Source: Gemmobacter nectariphilus
GTDB taxonomy: Bacteria > Pseudomonadota > Alphaproteobacteria > Rhodobacterales > Rhodobacteraceae
Direction: 5' to 3'
DNA: 64,000 nucleotides
Assembly (NCBI GenBank): GCA_020721445.1
Contig: DYMU01000006.1
Span: 1-64,000, forward strand
Translations under genes and position numbers: made by a program
Shown here: positions 13,559-22,348 of the stretch, one piece after another
How the letters are laid out: the number at the start of each line of letters is the position of its first letter
How positions within the stretch are numbered: position 1 is the first letter of the stretch
The notes under the pieces: model-generated
Told to the model about the DNA's origin: nothing
Seen by the model: the letters and a program-made list of their open reading frames with translations, nothing else
Database searches by the model: none

Positions 13559-14554
13559 TCAGGCGGTGGCGGCGTTGGTCTTGGCGGCCAGCGTGCCCTT
13601 GGGCCAACCCGTGATCACCTGCCAGGCAATCGCCGGGATCACCCCAAGCGCCAGAACCGTCAGCAGCACCCCACCCATCACCAGACCATTGGCCATCAAC
13701 GCCGAGGCGTAGGCGGCCAGCGGAAAGCTGAACGCCCCCCACAGTGCCGAAAAACCCGACGCGGTGATCCAGCGGCCAGACACCACCAGCGCGATCAAGA
13801 TCATCGCGCCAACCGCCAGCATGACCTGCGCCAGAAGTGTCAGGCCCAGCAAAGCCGCCACCGTGGCAAACAGGCTGGCCGGGGCCAGATGAATGGCCAG
13901 CAGCGGGCGCAGCGGCGCGGGGGGAATGCGGCGCACCAACTGCCACAGGCTGATGCCGCAGATCGCCACTGCAACAGGCAGCGTGCCCCACAGCAGCGCC
14001 TGCGCAAGCAAGGTCCAGCCCAAAGGCACGGCGGCAAGCGCGCCGACGATAAAGCCGACAAACGACAGGTGCCAGACCGGTGTCACCTCGCGCGCCTCAA
14101 CCGGGGCGGCCAGCAGGCTGCGGATCGTCAGGACCGCCAGCCCCGCTTGCAGCGCAAGGCCGATGACCAGCGCCGCCGTCGCCGCCACCGGCAGGAAAAA
14201 CACCAGAATCGCGGCAACGCCAAGCGCCCCCATGGTGGCCGCCGCCAGACCGGCGCGGCCGGGCAGGATGCGCAGATCCTCCAGCACGACCGCCGGGCGG
14301 CGCGCCAGTTTGATGCCGTAAGCCACCGCGCAGAACAGCCACAGACCCGCCACCAGCCCCAAGGCCAGATCGGCCAGACCTTCGGGCACCTGCGCCACGA
14401 TCGAGGCCCGCTTCAACGCCAGCGCCAGCCCGATCAGCCCCAGCACCGCCGGAAACACCGCCGGCGGCATCCGCGCGAACAAGGGCAGCTTTCGCGGCGG
14501 AAACTGGGGCGGGGGAAAGGCTTTGGGGCGAAAACGGCGGGGCTCTTGGGCCAT
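13559..14554 (-). CDS. SLAC1/TehA-type (TDT family) transporter
   Basis: A 331-residue protein with about ten hydrophobic helices, typical of the tellurite-resistance/dicarboxylate transporter family. Diagnostic parts are the N-terminal 'LFARMPPAVFPAVLGLIGLA' and the mid-protein 'VTPVWHLSFVGFIVGALAAV'. Members conduct anions or export C4-dicarboxylates; the tellurite-resistance name is historical. The start at 14554 (MAQEPRRF) fits the family's short charged, Pro-rich N terminus. It converges with the acylase gene (17-bp gap) and lies 64 bp downstream of the GNAT-like gene on the same strand. Confidence 0.8.
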   Translation of the reverse strand: MAQEPRRFRPKAFPPPQFPPRKLPLFARMPPAVFPAVLGLIGLALALKRASIVAQVPEGLADLALGLVAGLWLFCAVAYGIKLARRPAVVLEDLRILPGRAGLAAATMGALGVAAILVFFLPVAATAALVIGLALQAGLAVLTIRSLLAAPVEAREVTPVWHLSFVGFIVGALAAVPLGWTLLAQALLWGTLPVAVAICGISLWQLVRRIPPAPLRPLLAIHLAPASLFATVAALLGLTLLAQVMLAVGAMILIALVVSGRWITASGFSALWGAFSFPLAAYASALMANGLVMGGVLLTVLALGVIPAIAWQVITGWPKGTLAAKTNAATA

Positions 14555-14618
14555 GCGGGCATTCCTTTGGACTTGCCCCCTGACAAACCCCATTCACCTT
14601 GCGGATGCAAGGGGCAGC

Positions 14619-15485
14619 CTAGCAGGGCAATACCAGGCAGGTCGGCCCCAAGGCCCGCAAATCCGCCCCGGTGCCCAGCTTGAACCGCGCAAGGCCGATG
14701 GCGTCTTCGGTGTTGATATCGCCCAGATCCAGCGTCCGCACCCCTTCGGCCCGCAGCGCCAGCGCCGCCTGCCACAGCAGCACCCGATGCGCCCCGGCGC
14801 TGCGGGCCAATTCGTCGGCATGGCCCAGATGATAGGTCGCCCCGTCGCCATGGCGGACGAAAGCCATGCTGGCCCGCACCTGCCCGCTGCGGCACCACTG
14901 CCACAGGCGCATGCTTTCGGCCGGCAAGGCAAGGCTAAAGGCCCCCGGCAAGGCGCGATAGCCGCGCGCCTTTCGCTGCGCCGCCTCGGCCGCAATCAGG
15001 CCGGGCAATACCTTGACCGGGGCGGCCTGTGCCCGAACCCCGCGCCCTTCTGCCGCTGTCAGCGCGTTGCGCCACTTGCCCGCCATGCCGCGGCGCAGAT
15101 CGTCAGGGTCAGGCCGCAAATCCCATAGCGCGACATGGCGCGGCGTCAGCAGCGGCACGATGCCGGGCCCCCGCAACGCGTCTTCCGGCGTGGCGATCAG
15201 CGCAGCCCCCTGCCGGGCCAGCCGCCGCAACGCCCGCCGCTTGTCCGCCAAGCCCAGATCCACATTCCAGACCGGGCCGCGCAACAAGACCGAAAGCCCG
15301 CGCCGCCGCAGCATCTGCGCCGTGGCCAGGACCTGATCCCCGTCCTGATCCCCGTCCTGATCGCCCTCGCGCAACACCGCCGCCTCGACCCGCGCGCCAC
15401 AGGCCCGCGCCGCATGCGCGTAAGCCTGCGACTGCTGGAACGCAGCCCCCGGGGCATCCGCGAAATCAGACCAATGCCATCTCAT
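14619..15485 (-). CDS. FemAB/BioF2-like GNAT acyltransferase domain protein
   Basis: A 288-residue protein with the N-terminal 'FQQSQAYAHAARACGARVE' pattern of FemAB/CelD-like proteins and a second GNAT-like half. In that half 'YHLGHADELARSAGAHRVLL', 'GVRTLDLGDINTEDAIGLAR' and 'FKLGTGADL' match the C-terminal FemAB signature. Such proteins transfer aminoacyl or acyl groups in envelope biosynthesis; the substrate here is unknown. A 12-bp tandem repeat inserts an acidic DQDGDQDGDQ run after residue 40. A CtrA-type box lies 24-38 bp upstream of the start. Confidence 0.7.
   Translation of the reverse strand: MRWHWSDFADAPGAAFQQSQAYAHAARACGARVEAAVLREGDQDGDQDGDQVLATAQMLRRRGLSVLLRGPVWNVDLGLADKRRALRRLARQGAALIATPEDALRGPGIVPLLTPRHVALWDLRPDPDDLRRGMAGKWRNALTAAEGRGVRAQAAPVKVLPGLIAAEAAQRKARGYRALPGAFSLALPAESMRLWQWCRSGQVRASMAFVRHGDGATYHLGHADELARSAGAHRVLLWQAALALRAEGVRTLDLGDINTEDAIGLARFKLGTGADLRALGPTCLVLPC
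15333..15368 (-). repeat. 12-bp tandem repeat (x3) inside the FemAB-like gene
   Basis: CTGATCCCCGTC occurs at 15333-15344 and 15345-15356, followed by the degenerate copy CTGATCGCCCTC at 15357-15368. It is in frame and encodes the DQDG repeats. Confidence 0.85.
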
Positions 15486-15492
15486 GCATCCG

Positions 15493-15523
15493 TTAACGCA
15501 GAAGAAACTTAAGCGTAGTTTAA
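15493..15523. promoter_or_regulatory. CtrA-type binding site (TTAA-N7-TTAA) with an extra TTAA
   Basis: TTAA at 15509-15512 and 15520-15523 are separated by exactly 7 bases (15513-15519), matching the CtrA full-site consensus; another TTAA is at 15493-15496. TTAA is rare in this GC-rich window and I saw no other pair with this spacing. The box is upstream of the FemAB-like gene (minus) and touches the start of a small plus-strand ORF. Confidence 0.5.
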
Positions 15524-15651
15524 TGCGGACGATGCGACACCCGAAACTGACCCGCCAGCTTGCCCCTGCCCCACGCCTGACGCTGTGGGTGCCGACCCTT
15601 GTTGCCTGCGCGCTTGGGGCGGTATTTCTGGCCGTGCTGGCGCTGGTTTAG
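15523..15651 (+). CDS. Possible small single-span membrane peptide
   Basis: ATG at 15523 (alternative ATG at 15532) opens a 42-residue ORF ending in TAG. It has a basic N terminus (MRTMRHPKLTRQLAPAPR) and one strong hydrophobic span (about residues 21-42, 'TLVACALGAVFLAVLALV'), the layout of a small type II membrane peptide. It fills the 162-bp gap between the FemAB-like gene and aglK and overlaps the aglK stop by 4 bp. Against it: no good ribosome-binding site (AGAAGAAA lies about 15 nt too far upstream), and the CtrA box overlaps its first codon. Not recognised as any family. Confidence 0.35.
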   Translation: MRTMRHPKLTRQLAPAPRLTLWVPTLVACALGAVFLAVLALV

Positions 15652-16733
15652 CGGTAAAGCAGGCTTTGCCCGTCCGCAAAAAGATGCACCTTGGCCGGAT
15701 CGGCCCCCAGCGACACGGTCTTGCGGCGCAATTCGTTGTGGATACCGGGCAGTTTTGCCACCACCTGCGCATCCTTGCCCTGGCGCTTGCAGTAAAGCAG
15801 CGTCACCTCGCCAAGCGCCTCGGTAAACTCGACCTCGCCGGTAAAGATTGCGGCACCCGTGGTGGCCAGCAGGTCTTCGGGCCGCACCCCGATGTTGACG
15901 CGCCGCCCCCGGTCCGACTGAATCGTCGGCACCGATGACACCGCCACCCCGCCATTGGCCAGCATGACGCGGGTCTGCGGGCCGGTTTCCACCACTTCAC
16001 CCGCCATCAGGTTCATCGCCGGACTGCCGATGAATTGCGCCACAAATTCGTTCTGCGGCCGTTCATACAACTCAAGCGGCGCGCCGACCTGGCTGATGCC
16101 ACCGCCCGCCAGCACCACGATCCGCGTCGCCAGCGTCATCGCCTCGACCTGATCATGGGTGACATAGATCATCGTCGAATGGGGCATCGATTCTTTCAGT
16201 TGCGCAATCTCGATCCGCGTGGCCACCCGCAGCGCGGCATCCAGGTTCGACAGCGGCTCGTCAAACAGATACACCTTGGGGTCGCGCACAATGCTGCGCC
16301 CGATCGCCACCCGCTGCCGCTGCCCGCCCGACAGCGCCTTGGGCAGACGGTCCAGATATGGCTCGAGTTGCAGGATGCGCGCGGCCTTGGCGACGGCGGC
16401 CTCAATCTCGGCCGGGGATTTCTTGGCGATTTTCAGCGCAAAGCTCATGTTGTCGCGCACCGTCATGTGCGGGTAAAGCGCATAGGACTGGAACACCATC
16501 GCAATGCCGCGCTGTGCCGGTGGCACGTCGTTCATCCGCTCGCCATCAATCAGAAAGTCACCGGCGGTGATCTTTTCCAGACCGGCGATCATCCGCAGCA
16601 GCGTGGATTTTCCACAGCCGGATGGGCCGACAAAAACGATCAACTCGCCCTTCTTGATGTCAAGGTTGATGTTCGCCAGAACCTTCACCTCGCCATAGGC
16701 CTTTTCCACATTGATCAGTTGCAAATCGGCCAT
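15648..16733 (-). CDS. aglK: Alpha-glucoside ABC transporter ATP-binding protein
   Basis: A 361-residue ABC ATPase of the MalK/UgpC (CUT1) type. Walker A 'GPSGCGKST' (about 37-45), Q-loop 'MVFQSYALYPHMTVRDN', signature 'LSGGQRQRVAIGRSIV', Walker B 'VYLFDEPLSNLDA' and H-loop 'YVTHDQVEAM' are all intact. The C-terminal TOBE/regulatory half contains 'FIGSPAMNLM' and 'NIGVRPEDL'. It energises the AglFG permease. It follows aglA by 14 bp and is the last gene of aglEFGAK, an order known from Sinorhizobium meliloti. The start at 16733 (MADLQLINVEKAYG) is canonical. Confidence 0.93.
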   Translation of the reverse strand: MADLQLINVEKAYGEVKVLANINLDIKKGELIVFVGPSGCGKSTLLRMIAGLEKITAGDFLIDGERMNDVPPAQRGIAMVFQSYALYPHMTVRDNMSFALKIAKKSPAEIEAAVAKAARILQLEPYLDRLPKALSGGQRQRVAIGRSIVRDPKVYLFDEPLSNLDAALRVATRIEIAQLKESMPHSTMIYVTHDQVEAMTLATRIVVLAGGGISQVGAPLELYERPQNEFVAQFIGSPAMNLMAGEVVETGPQTRVMLANGGVAVSSVPTIQSDRGRRVNIGVRPEDLLATTGAAIFTGEVEFTEALGEVTLLYCKRQGKDAQVVAKLPGIHNELRRKTVSLGADPAKVHLFADGQSLLYR

Positions 16734-16747
16734 GGCCACCCCTTCCC

Positions 16748-18385
16748 TTACGCCTTGCGCATCAGACAAAAGCCCCAGGCGCCGAGTGTCACCTCGCCGC
16801 CCATGGCCGCCGTGGCACCAAGGTCTCCTCCGATTGCCACCCAACTCCCTTCGGGCAGTTGGGTGTGTGCCGGGCCTTCGCCAAGGTTGAAGGCGCAGAA
16901 AATCTCGGCATCGCCCATCTCGGCGTCTTGGGTGCGGCGGAACCGCGCCAGATCGCCCGTCGCCACCAGATCGACCAGATCGCCCCCCTGCAACACCGGG
17001 TTTTCGCGGCGAAACGCCAAGGCGCGGCGATAGTGGGTCAGCATCGAGGTGGGGTCTGCCTCTTGCGCCGCGACCGACCGGCCCAGATGCGCCGCCGTCA
17101 CCGGCAACCATGGCTTTGCCGCACTGAAACCGCCATTGGCATTGTCTGACTGCCAGACCATCGGTGTGCGACAGCCATCGCGGCCCTTGAACTCGGGCCA
17201 GAAGGCGATGCCATAGGGGTCAGCCAGATCTTCAAAGGCGATATCCGCCTCGGGCAGGCCCAGTTCTTCGCCCTGATACAGGCACAAAGACCCGCGCAGG
17301 CACATCAACAGAACCGTGTAAGTCTTTGCCGCCGCTTCGGTCAGGCCCCAGCGGGTGATGTGGCGCACCGTGTCGTGGTTGGAATAGGCCCAGCACGGCC
17401 ACGCATCGGGGGCGACCGCATTCATCCGGGCAAAGGTGTCTTGCAGCAAGCCCGCCGTCAGCCGCGCCGGTTGCAGCATCTCGAACGGATAGCACATCTG
17501 CACCTTGTCGCCGCCCGAGGTGTACTCGGCCATGATCTCAAGCCCGCGCTGCGCATCGCCCACCTCGCCCACCGCCGCCGCATTGAACGGGTCCAGCACG
17601 GCACGGAATTTGCGCAGGAATTCATGGTTTTCCGGTTGGTTCTTGTCAAACAGGTGCAGCTGATGGTTATAGGGGTTCACCGATGGCGCGATCGTGTTGT
17701 TGCGCAGGTCTTTCGGCAGCGCAGGATTGTCGCGCAAATACTTGTCGGCAAAGTAGAAATTGATGGTGTCCAGCCGAAAGCCGTTGACCCCGCGCGCCAG
17801 CCAGAACCGGGCCACGTCCAGCAGCGCATCCTGCACCGCGTCGCAATGCAGGTTCAGGTCGGGCTGGCTGGTCAGGAAGTTGTGCAGATAGTATTGCTCG
17901 CGCCGGGTATCCCATTGCCACGCGCTGCCGCCAAAGATCGACAGCCAGTTGTTCGGCGGCGTGCCATCGGGCTTGGGGTCTGCCCAGACATACCAGTCGG
18001 CCTTGTCGTTGCTGCGATCACGGCGCGACTGCACGAACCACGGATGCGCGTCGCTGGTATGGGACAGCACCAGATCAATCATGACCCGCAGCCCAAGCGC
18101 CTGCGCCCGCGCCACCAGCGCGTCAAAGTCTGACAATGTGCCGAACATCGGGTCAACGTCGCAATAATCGCTGACGTCATAGCCGAAATCCTTCATCGGG
18201 CTGGTGAAGAACGGGCTTATCCAGATCGCATCGGCGCCTAGGCTGGCGATATGGTCCAATCGCACGGTAATGCCGCGCAGATCGCCCACCCCGTCGCCGG
18301 TGCTGTCTTGATAGCTGCGCGGATAGATCTGATAGATCACCGCCCCGCGCCACCAGTCTGCATCCGTGCCGATCACTTCTTGCAT
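16748..18385 (-). CDS. aglA: Cytoplasmic alpha-glucosidase, GH13
   Basis: A 545-residue glycoside hydrolase 13 enzyme without a signal peptide. It has 'WWRGAVIYQIYPRSYQDS' at the N terminus, 'DLVLSHTSDAHPWF', the nucleophile Asp in 'GVNGFRLDTINFYF' (about residue 205), the acid/base Glu in 'AAVGEVGDAQRG' (about 272) and the third carboxylate in 'YSNHDTVRH' (about 337). It should hydrolyse imported alpha-glucosides such as maltose, sucrose or trehalose to glucose. The genes aglG and aglK flank it at 13 and 14 bp, so translation is probably coupled. The start at 18385 (MQEVIGTDADWW) is chosen over an upstream ATG inside aglG. Confidence 0.93.
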   Translation of the reverse strand: MQEVIGTDADWWRGAVIYQIYPRSYQDSTGDGVGDLRGITVRLDHIASLGADAIWISPFFTSPMKDFGYDVSDYCDVDPMFGTLSDFDALVARAQALGLRVMIDLVLSHTSDAHPWFVQSRRDRSNDKADWYVWADPKPDGTPPNNWLSIFGGSAWQWDTRREQYYLHNFLTSQPDLNLHCDAVQDALLDVARFWLARGVNGFRLDTINFYFADKYLRDNPALPKDLRNNTIAPSVNPYNHQLHLFDKNQPENHEFLRKFRAVLDPFNAAAVGEVGDAQRGLEIMAEYTSGGDKVQMCYPFEMLQPARLTAGLLQDTFARMNAVAPDAWPCWAYSNHDTVRHITRWGLTEAAAKTYTVLLMCLRGSLCLYQGEELGLPEADIAFEDLADPYGIAFWPEFKGRDGCRTPMVWQSDNANGGFSAAKPWLPVTAAHLGRSVAAQEADPTSMLTHYRRALAFRRENPVLQGGDLVDLVATGDLARFRRTQDAEMGDAEIFCAFNLGEGPAHTQLPEGSWVAIGGDLGATAAMGGEVTLGAWGFCLMRKA

Positions 18386-18398
18386 TTGCCCTACCGCC

Positions 18399-19541
18399 TT
18401 ACTTGACCGAGCCGGCCAGCAGGCCGCGCACCAGATATTTCTGCATGGCAAAGAACACCATCAGCGGCACCGCGATGCTGATGAAGGCGGCCGTGGCCAA
18501 CACCTCCCAGTTGCCGCCCCGGGTGCCTAGCAACTCGACGATCTGCTTGGTCATCACCGTCGTCTCTCCCGTCGAGTCGATCAGGAACACCAGCGCCACC
18601 AGCAGATCATTCCATGTCCAGAGAAACTGGAAGATGGCGAAGGAGGCAAGCGCCGGAAACGAAAGCGGCAGGATGATCCTGGTGAAAATCTGGAAATCCG
18701 ACGCGCCATCGACCTTGGCACATTCGATGATGTCGCGCGGCAGGCCGACCATATAGTTGCGCAACAGGTATATCGCCAAAGGCAGGCCAAAGCCGGTGTG
18801 CGCGAGCCAGGTGCCCAGATAGCCCTTGCCGATGCCAATGTCGTTGTGCAGTTTCAACAGTGGGATCAGCGCCAGTTGCAGCGGCACCACCAGCAGGCCG
18901 ACGATGGCGGCAATCAACAAGGCGCGGCCCGGAAAATCCATCCACGCCAAGGCATAAGCCGCAAAAGCTGCGACAAGGATCGGGATGATGGTGGCCGGGA
19001 TCGTGACCGTCAGCGTGTTGAAGAACGCCTTCGCCATGCCGTCGGTATTCTTCGGATCGAACAGGATGGCGCGGTAATTTTCGGTGGTGAACTCGGGCGG
19101 GGTGGCGGCGGTGCTGAAGATGCGCGGCAGCCGGGTGCCTTCGGTCGTGACCGGGCTGGACAGCACATAGGTGCCGTCTTCGATCACCGTCAGCGTGGCG
19201 CCGCCGTCCAGATCGACCACCTGCCCCGGCGCATAGGCCTCGGGCTGGCGCGAGGAGGTGCCCCAGGCGCTGACGCGGGCATCGGTCGTGTCAAACAGCC
19301 GGCCTTCGATGACGAAACGCCCGTCAACCTCGACCTCCGTCCCCTCAACCCTTATGGCGGGAACCTGCCGTTCCTGGGTGCCCAGCGAGGACCACCAGCC
19401 GGAACTGGCGATCTGGTCGGCGGTGCGGAACGACGACACCAGAAGGCCCAAGGTCGGGAACAGCCACAGCGCGACCAGCACCGCCATCGAGATATTGACC
19501 GCCCAGGTCAGCGCAGGCTTCTTGCCAACGATATTATCCAT
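18399..19541 (-). CDS. aglG: Alpha-glucoside ABC transporter permease, MalG-like
   Basis: A 380-residue inner-membrane permease. TM1 (about 14-36) is followed by a long periplasmic insert (about 40-155) typical of AglG, then five more TM helices. The EAA loop that docks on the ATPase reads 'ECAKVDGASDFQIFTRIILP'. The C terminus 'MQKYLVRGLLAGSVK' is the usual MalG-type ending. It lies 27 bp after aglF and 13 bp before aglA. Confidence 0.92.
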   Translation of the reverse strand: MDNIVGKKPALTWAVNISMAVLVALWLFPTLGLLVSSFRTADQIASSGWWSSLGTQERQVPAIRVEGTEVEVDGRFVIEGRLFDTTDARVSAWGTSSRQPEAYAPGQVVDLDGGATLTVIEDGTYVLSSPVTTEGTRLPRIFSTAATPPEFTTENYRAILFDPKNTDGMAKAFFNTLTVTIPATIIPILVAAFAAYALAWMDFPGRALLIAAIVGLLVVPLQLALIPLLKLHNDIGIGKGYLGTWLAHTGFGLPLAIYLLRNYMVGLPRDIIECAKVDGASDFQIFTRIILPLSFPALASFAIFQFLWTWNDLLVALVFLIDSTGETTVMTKQIVELLGTRGGNWEVLATAAFISIAVPLMVFFAMQKYLVRGLLAGSVK

Positions 19542-19568
19542 GCACGGCTCCTGTTGCGTCGCGGGCCA

Positions 19569-20783
19569 TCAGCGCATCTCCTTGCGGGCGTTGTAGACGT
19601 TCCAGATCAGGATCGGCGTCACCAACAGCATGATGATCATCGCACTGGCCGACCCGATGCCCCAGTCATTGGCGCGAAACAGCTTGTCATACATGTAATT
19701 GGCCAGCACCTGGGTTTCCCACTGGCCGTTGGTCATGGCAAAGACGATGTCGAACACCTTGAGCACGACAATGGTGATCGTGGTCCAGACCACCACGATG
19801 GTGCCCATGATCTGCGGCACCTTGATCTTGAAGAATATCTGGAACGGGTTGGCACCATCGACAATCGCCGCCTCAATGGTGTCTTCAGGCACCCCGCGCA
19901 GCGCCGCCGACAAGATCACCATTGCAAAGCCGGTCTGGATCCAGACCAGCACGATCATCAGGAAAAAGCTGTTCCAGAACGGGATGGTCAGCCATGTCTG
20001 CGGCTCGGTGCCGCCAAAGAAGAGATAGAGCGCGTTCAACACGCCGATCTGTTCCTGATCGACGGGGCGCGTGTCATAGACCAGTTTCCAGATCACCGCA
20101 GCGCCGACAAAGGAAATCGCCATCGGCATGAAGATCAGCGATTTTGCCAGATTGCCCCAGCGGATGCGGTCGGAAAGCTGCGCCGCCAGCAGGCCGAACA
20201 CAGTCGACAGCGCCGGCACCACGATCAGCCACAGAAGGTTGTTTTGCAACGCCTCCCAGAACTTCGGCTCGGCAAACATCTTTTCATAGTTTTGCAGGCC
20301 GACATAGGCATAACCGCCGCCGGGCAGCCGCTGGGTCAGCGACAGGCGCAAGGTCTCGATCACCGGATAGGCCAGGTAAACCGTCAGCGCCAGCAGCGCG
20401 GGCGCCAGAAACAGCCAGGGCCGGATCATGTTGGCGCGGGTAATGTTATCCCCTGCGGTTCGCTCACCCGGTGGGAGCAAAAAGTTGACCGCAACATACA
20501 GCAGCCAGACTAACGCCACAGATAGGACTAGTCGAAAAAGATTACCTGCCTCTTGCAACACAACCAGCGGAAACGGCCTCCCGTAAAGCAGCACGATAGC
20601 CAACGCTGGGAGCAAAAAGAAAAAAAGCATTCCCACTAAGCGCGAACGATCAGCCTTGCCTTTCTCTATGCCTCGGGCCGGAAACAGAACCTTGTCCAGA
20701 AACAGGTTGGACGCGTAGAAATAGCCGACGCAGCCGCCAACGCCGATGATGATGGTGATCAAGCCCTGCAATGCCGGGTTCAT
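19569..20783 (-). CDS. aglF: Alpha-glucoside ABC transporter permease, MalF-like
   Basis: A 404-residue permease. The N-terminal third has two or three extra hydrophobic segments ('GLITIIIGVGGCVGYFYASN', 'LFFFLLPALAIVLLYG', 'VALVWLLYVAVNFLLPPGE') before the MetI-like core; the EAA loop reads 'EAAIVDGANPFQIFFKIKVP'. The start at 20783 (MNPALQG) follows an intrinsic terminator rather than a direct aglE junction. The part encoded by about 20460-20690 is AT-richer than the rest and uses rare leucine codons (CTA, TTA), suggesting a recombined or drifting N-terminal segment. Confidence 0.9.
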   Translation of the reverse strand: MNPALQGLITIIIGVGGCVGYFYASNLFLDKVLFPARGIEKGKADRSRLVGMLFFFLLPALAIVLLYGRPFPLVVLQEAGNLFRLVLSVALVWLLYVAVNFLLPPGERTAGDNITRANMIRPWLFLAPALLALTVYLAYPVIETLRLSLTQRLPGGGYAYVGLQNYEKMFAEPKFWEALQNNLLWLIVVPALSTVFGLLAAQLSDRIRWGNLAKSLIFMPMAISFVGAAVIWKLVYDTRPVDQEQIGVLNALYLFFGGTEPQTWLTIPFWNSFFLMIVLVWIQTGFAMVILSAALRGVPEDTIEAAIVDGANPFQIFFKIKVPQIMGTIVVVWTTITIVVLKVFDIVFAMTNGQWETQVLANYMYDKLFRANDWGIGSASAMIIMLLVTPILIWNVYNARKEMR

Positions 20784-20878
20784 GGCGCGCGATCCTCCCC
20801 CCGAGGGTTCCCTTTTTTGGTGGTCGGTTTGATCCGACCTTATGCTCTGCACTGTGACCGACTGCGCAGAAAAGAAAA

Positions 20879-20908
20879 CCCCCGGATGCAGATGTCTGCA
20901 TCCGGGGG
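20879..20908 (-). terminator. Intrinsic terminator/attenuator between aglE and aglF
   Basis: A perfect 13-bp stem (20879-20891, CCCCCGGATGCAG, pairs with 20896-20908) with a 4-nt loop, followed on the minus strand by TTTTCTTTTC. It directly follows the aglE stop. It should release most transcripts after aglE, giving more binding protein than permease. A weaker 6-bp hairpin lies at 20822-20839. Confidence 0.85.
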
Positions 20909-20915
20909 CGTTTGC

Positions 20916-22268
20916 TTACTGCATGGCGTCCCAGGTGGTCTGGATCGCATCGGCCACATCCTGGGCCGGTTTGCCGCCGGTGTAATCGACCATGCCGGTC
21001 CAGAACGCGCCGGCACCAATGGCCCCCGGCATCAGGTCAGACCCATCAAAGCGGAAGGTGTCGGCGCCCAAAAGGATGCCGCCCATCTTTTTCAGGGTGG
21101 CGTCGCCGTAAAGCTCGACGTTCACGCCCTTGTGCGGGGTCAGAAAGCCCTTTTGCGCCATCCAGATTTCATGCGCCAACGGCACCTTCAACCAGTCGAT
21201 GAAGGCGCGCGCGGTCGGGCTGTCCTTGGTGATGGCAAAAACCGTGCCCGCGCCCAGAACCGGCTTGCCCAGATCCTTGCCCGCATAGGACGGGAAATAG
21301 AAGAAATCGGCATCCACGCCCATGGCCGTGCCTTCGGGGAAGAAGGCCGGGATGAACGACGCCTGCCGGTGCATCATGCATTGCGGTGGCGATGAGAACA
21401 GGCCCTTGGGGCTGTCACGGAAATCGGTGGTGGCAACCGCGCCCTTGCCACCGGCCACATAGGCGTCTTGCACGAACCAACCGAATTCTTCGATCGCGGC
21501 CACGACTTTGGGATCGTTGAATTTCAGGCCATTGCTGACCCAGGCATCATAATCGGCCGGGGTGTTGACGCGCAGCATCATGTCTTCGACCCAGTCGGTC
21601 GCAGGCCAGCCGGTTGCCGCCCCCGACCCCAACCCGATGCACCACGGCGTCACGCCATCGGCGGCCATCTGTTCGGTCAGCGCCTTCAGGTCTTCCATCG
21701 TTTCGGGGACGGCGTAGCCTGCGTCCTCAAAGTTCTCGGGCGAATACCAGACCAGCGATTTCACGTCGATCTTGTAGAAAAAGCCAAACAGCGCCGGGTT
21801 GCCATCGGGGCCTACAAAGGTGGAAAGGTCCACCCAGGACTGACCGGCCGCATAGTTTTCCTGCAACCATGTGGCATCGGCCTCGGTCAGCGGGGCAAGC
21901 TGGCCCAACTTGGCCAGATCGGCCGCAAGGCCCGGTTGCGGAAAGGCCGAGACGTTGGCGGCAGAGCCGGATTCGGCGTCGATGCGCACCTGAATTTCAA
22001 AGGCATCAGAGCCGACGTATTTTGCGTCAATGCCAGTGGCCAATTCGAAATAGGCCAACATCGATTCCAGCAGTTCCTGATCGGGGCCAAGCCAAGGCCC
22101 GGCGATGGTCAGCTCTTGCCCGGCCAGATCGCCATGCGCGGCCTTGAACTCCTCCATCGACGCCCAGTTGAACGCCCCCTCGCCCACGGGGAATTTCAGG
22201 TCTTGCGCAAAGGCACCACCCGCCATCAGGGCCAGCGCCGCGGCGCTGACGTAAAGTCTGGATTTCAT
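20916..22268 (-). CDS. aglE: Alpha-glucoside ABC transporter substrate-binding protein
   Basis: A 450-residue periplasmic protein with a Sec signal peptide (MKSRLYVSAAALALMAGGAFA, cleavage about residue 21). It is an SBP family 1 (CUT1) protein: 'TIAGPWLGPDQELLESML', 'PGLAADLAKLGQLAPL', 'LKFNDPKVVAAIEEFGW' and 'FINWLKVPLAHEIW'-type C-terminal region. It captures alpha-glucosides for AglFG-K. The start at 22268 follows GGAGGAAG. It is the first gene of the operon, has its own candidate promoter and operator upstream, and is followed by a strong terminator. Confidence 0.93.
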   Translation of the reverse strand: MKSRLYVSAAALALMAGGAFAQDLKFPVGEGAFNWASMEEFKAAHGDLAGQELTIAGPWLGPDQELLESMLAYFELATGIDAKYVGSDAFEIQVRIDAESGSAANVSAFPQPGLAADLAKLGQLAPLTEADATWLQENYAAGQSWVDLSTFVGPDGNPALFGFFYKIDVKSLVWYSPENFEDAGYAVPETMEDLKALTEQMAADGVTPWCIGLGSGAATGWPATDWVEDMMLRVNTPADYDAWVSNGLKFNDPKVVAAIEEFGWFVQDAYVAGGKGAVATTDFRDSPKGLFSSPPQCMMHRQASFIPAFFPEGTAMGVDADFFYFPSYAGKDLGKPVLGAGTVFAITKDSPTARAFIDWLKVPLAHEIWMAQKGFLTPHKGVNVELYGDATLKKMGGILLGADTFRFDGSDLMPGAIGAGAFWTGMVDYTGGKPAQDVADAIQTTWDAMQ

Positions 22269-22348
22269 CTGTCTTCCTCCCGGATACCCCCGCCCATCTT
22301 GCGGGGCGCTGTGCCAATGACGTTGTCGCGCAAGATCAGAATCGCAAT

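Noticed and set aside
18798-20513. A 571-residue plus-strand open frame opposite aglG/aglF
   Set aside because: Extreme His/Gln/Arg composition and no recognisable fold; antisense to two permease genes.
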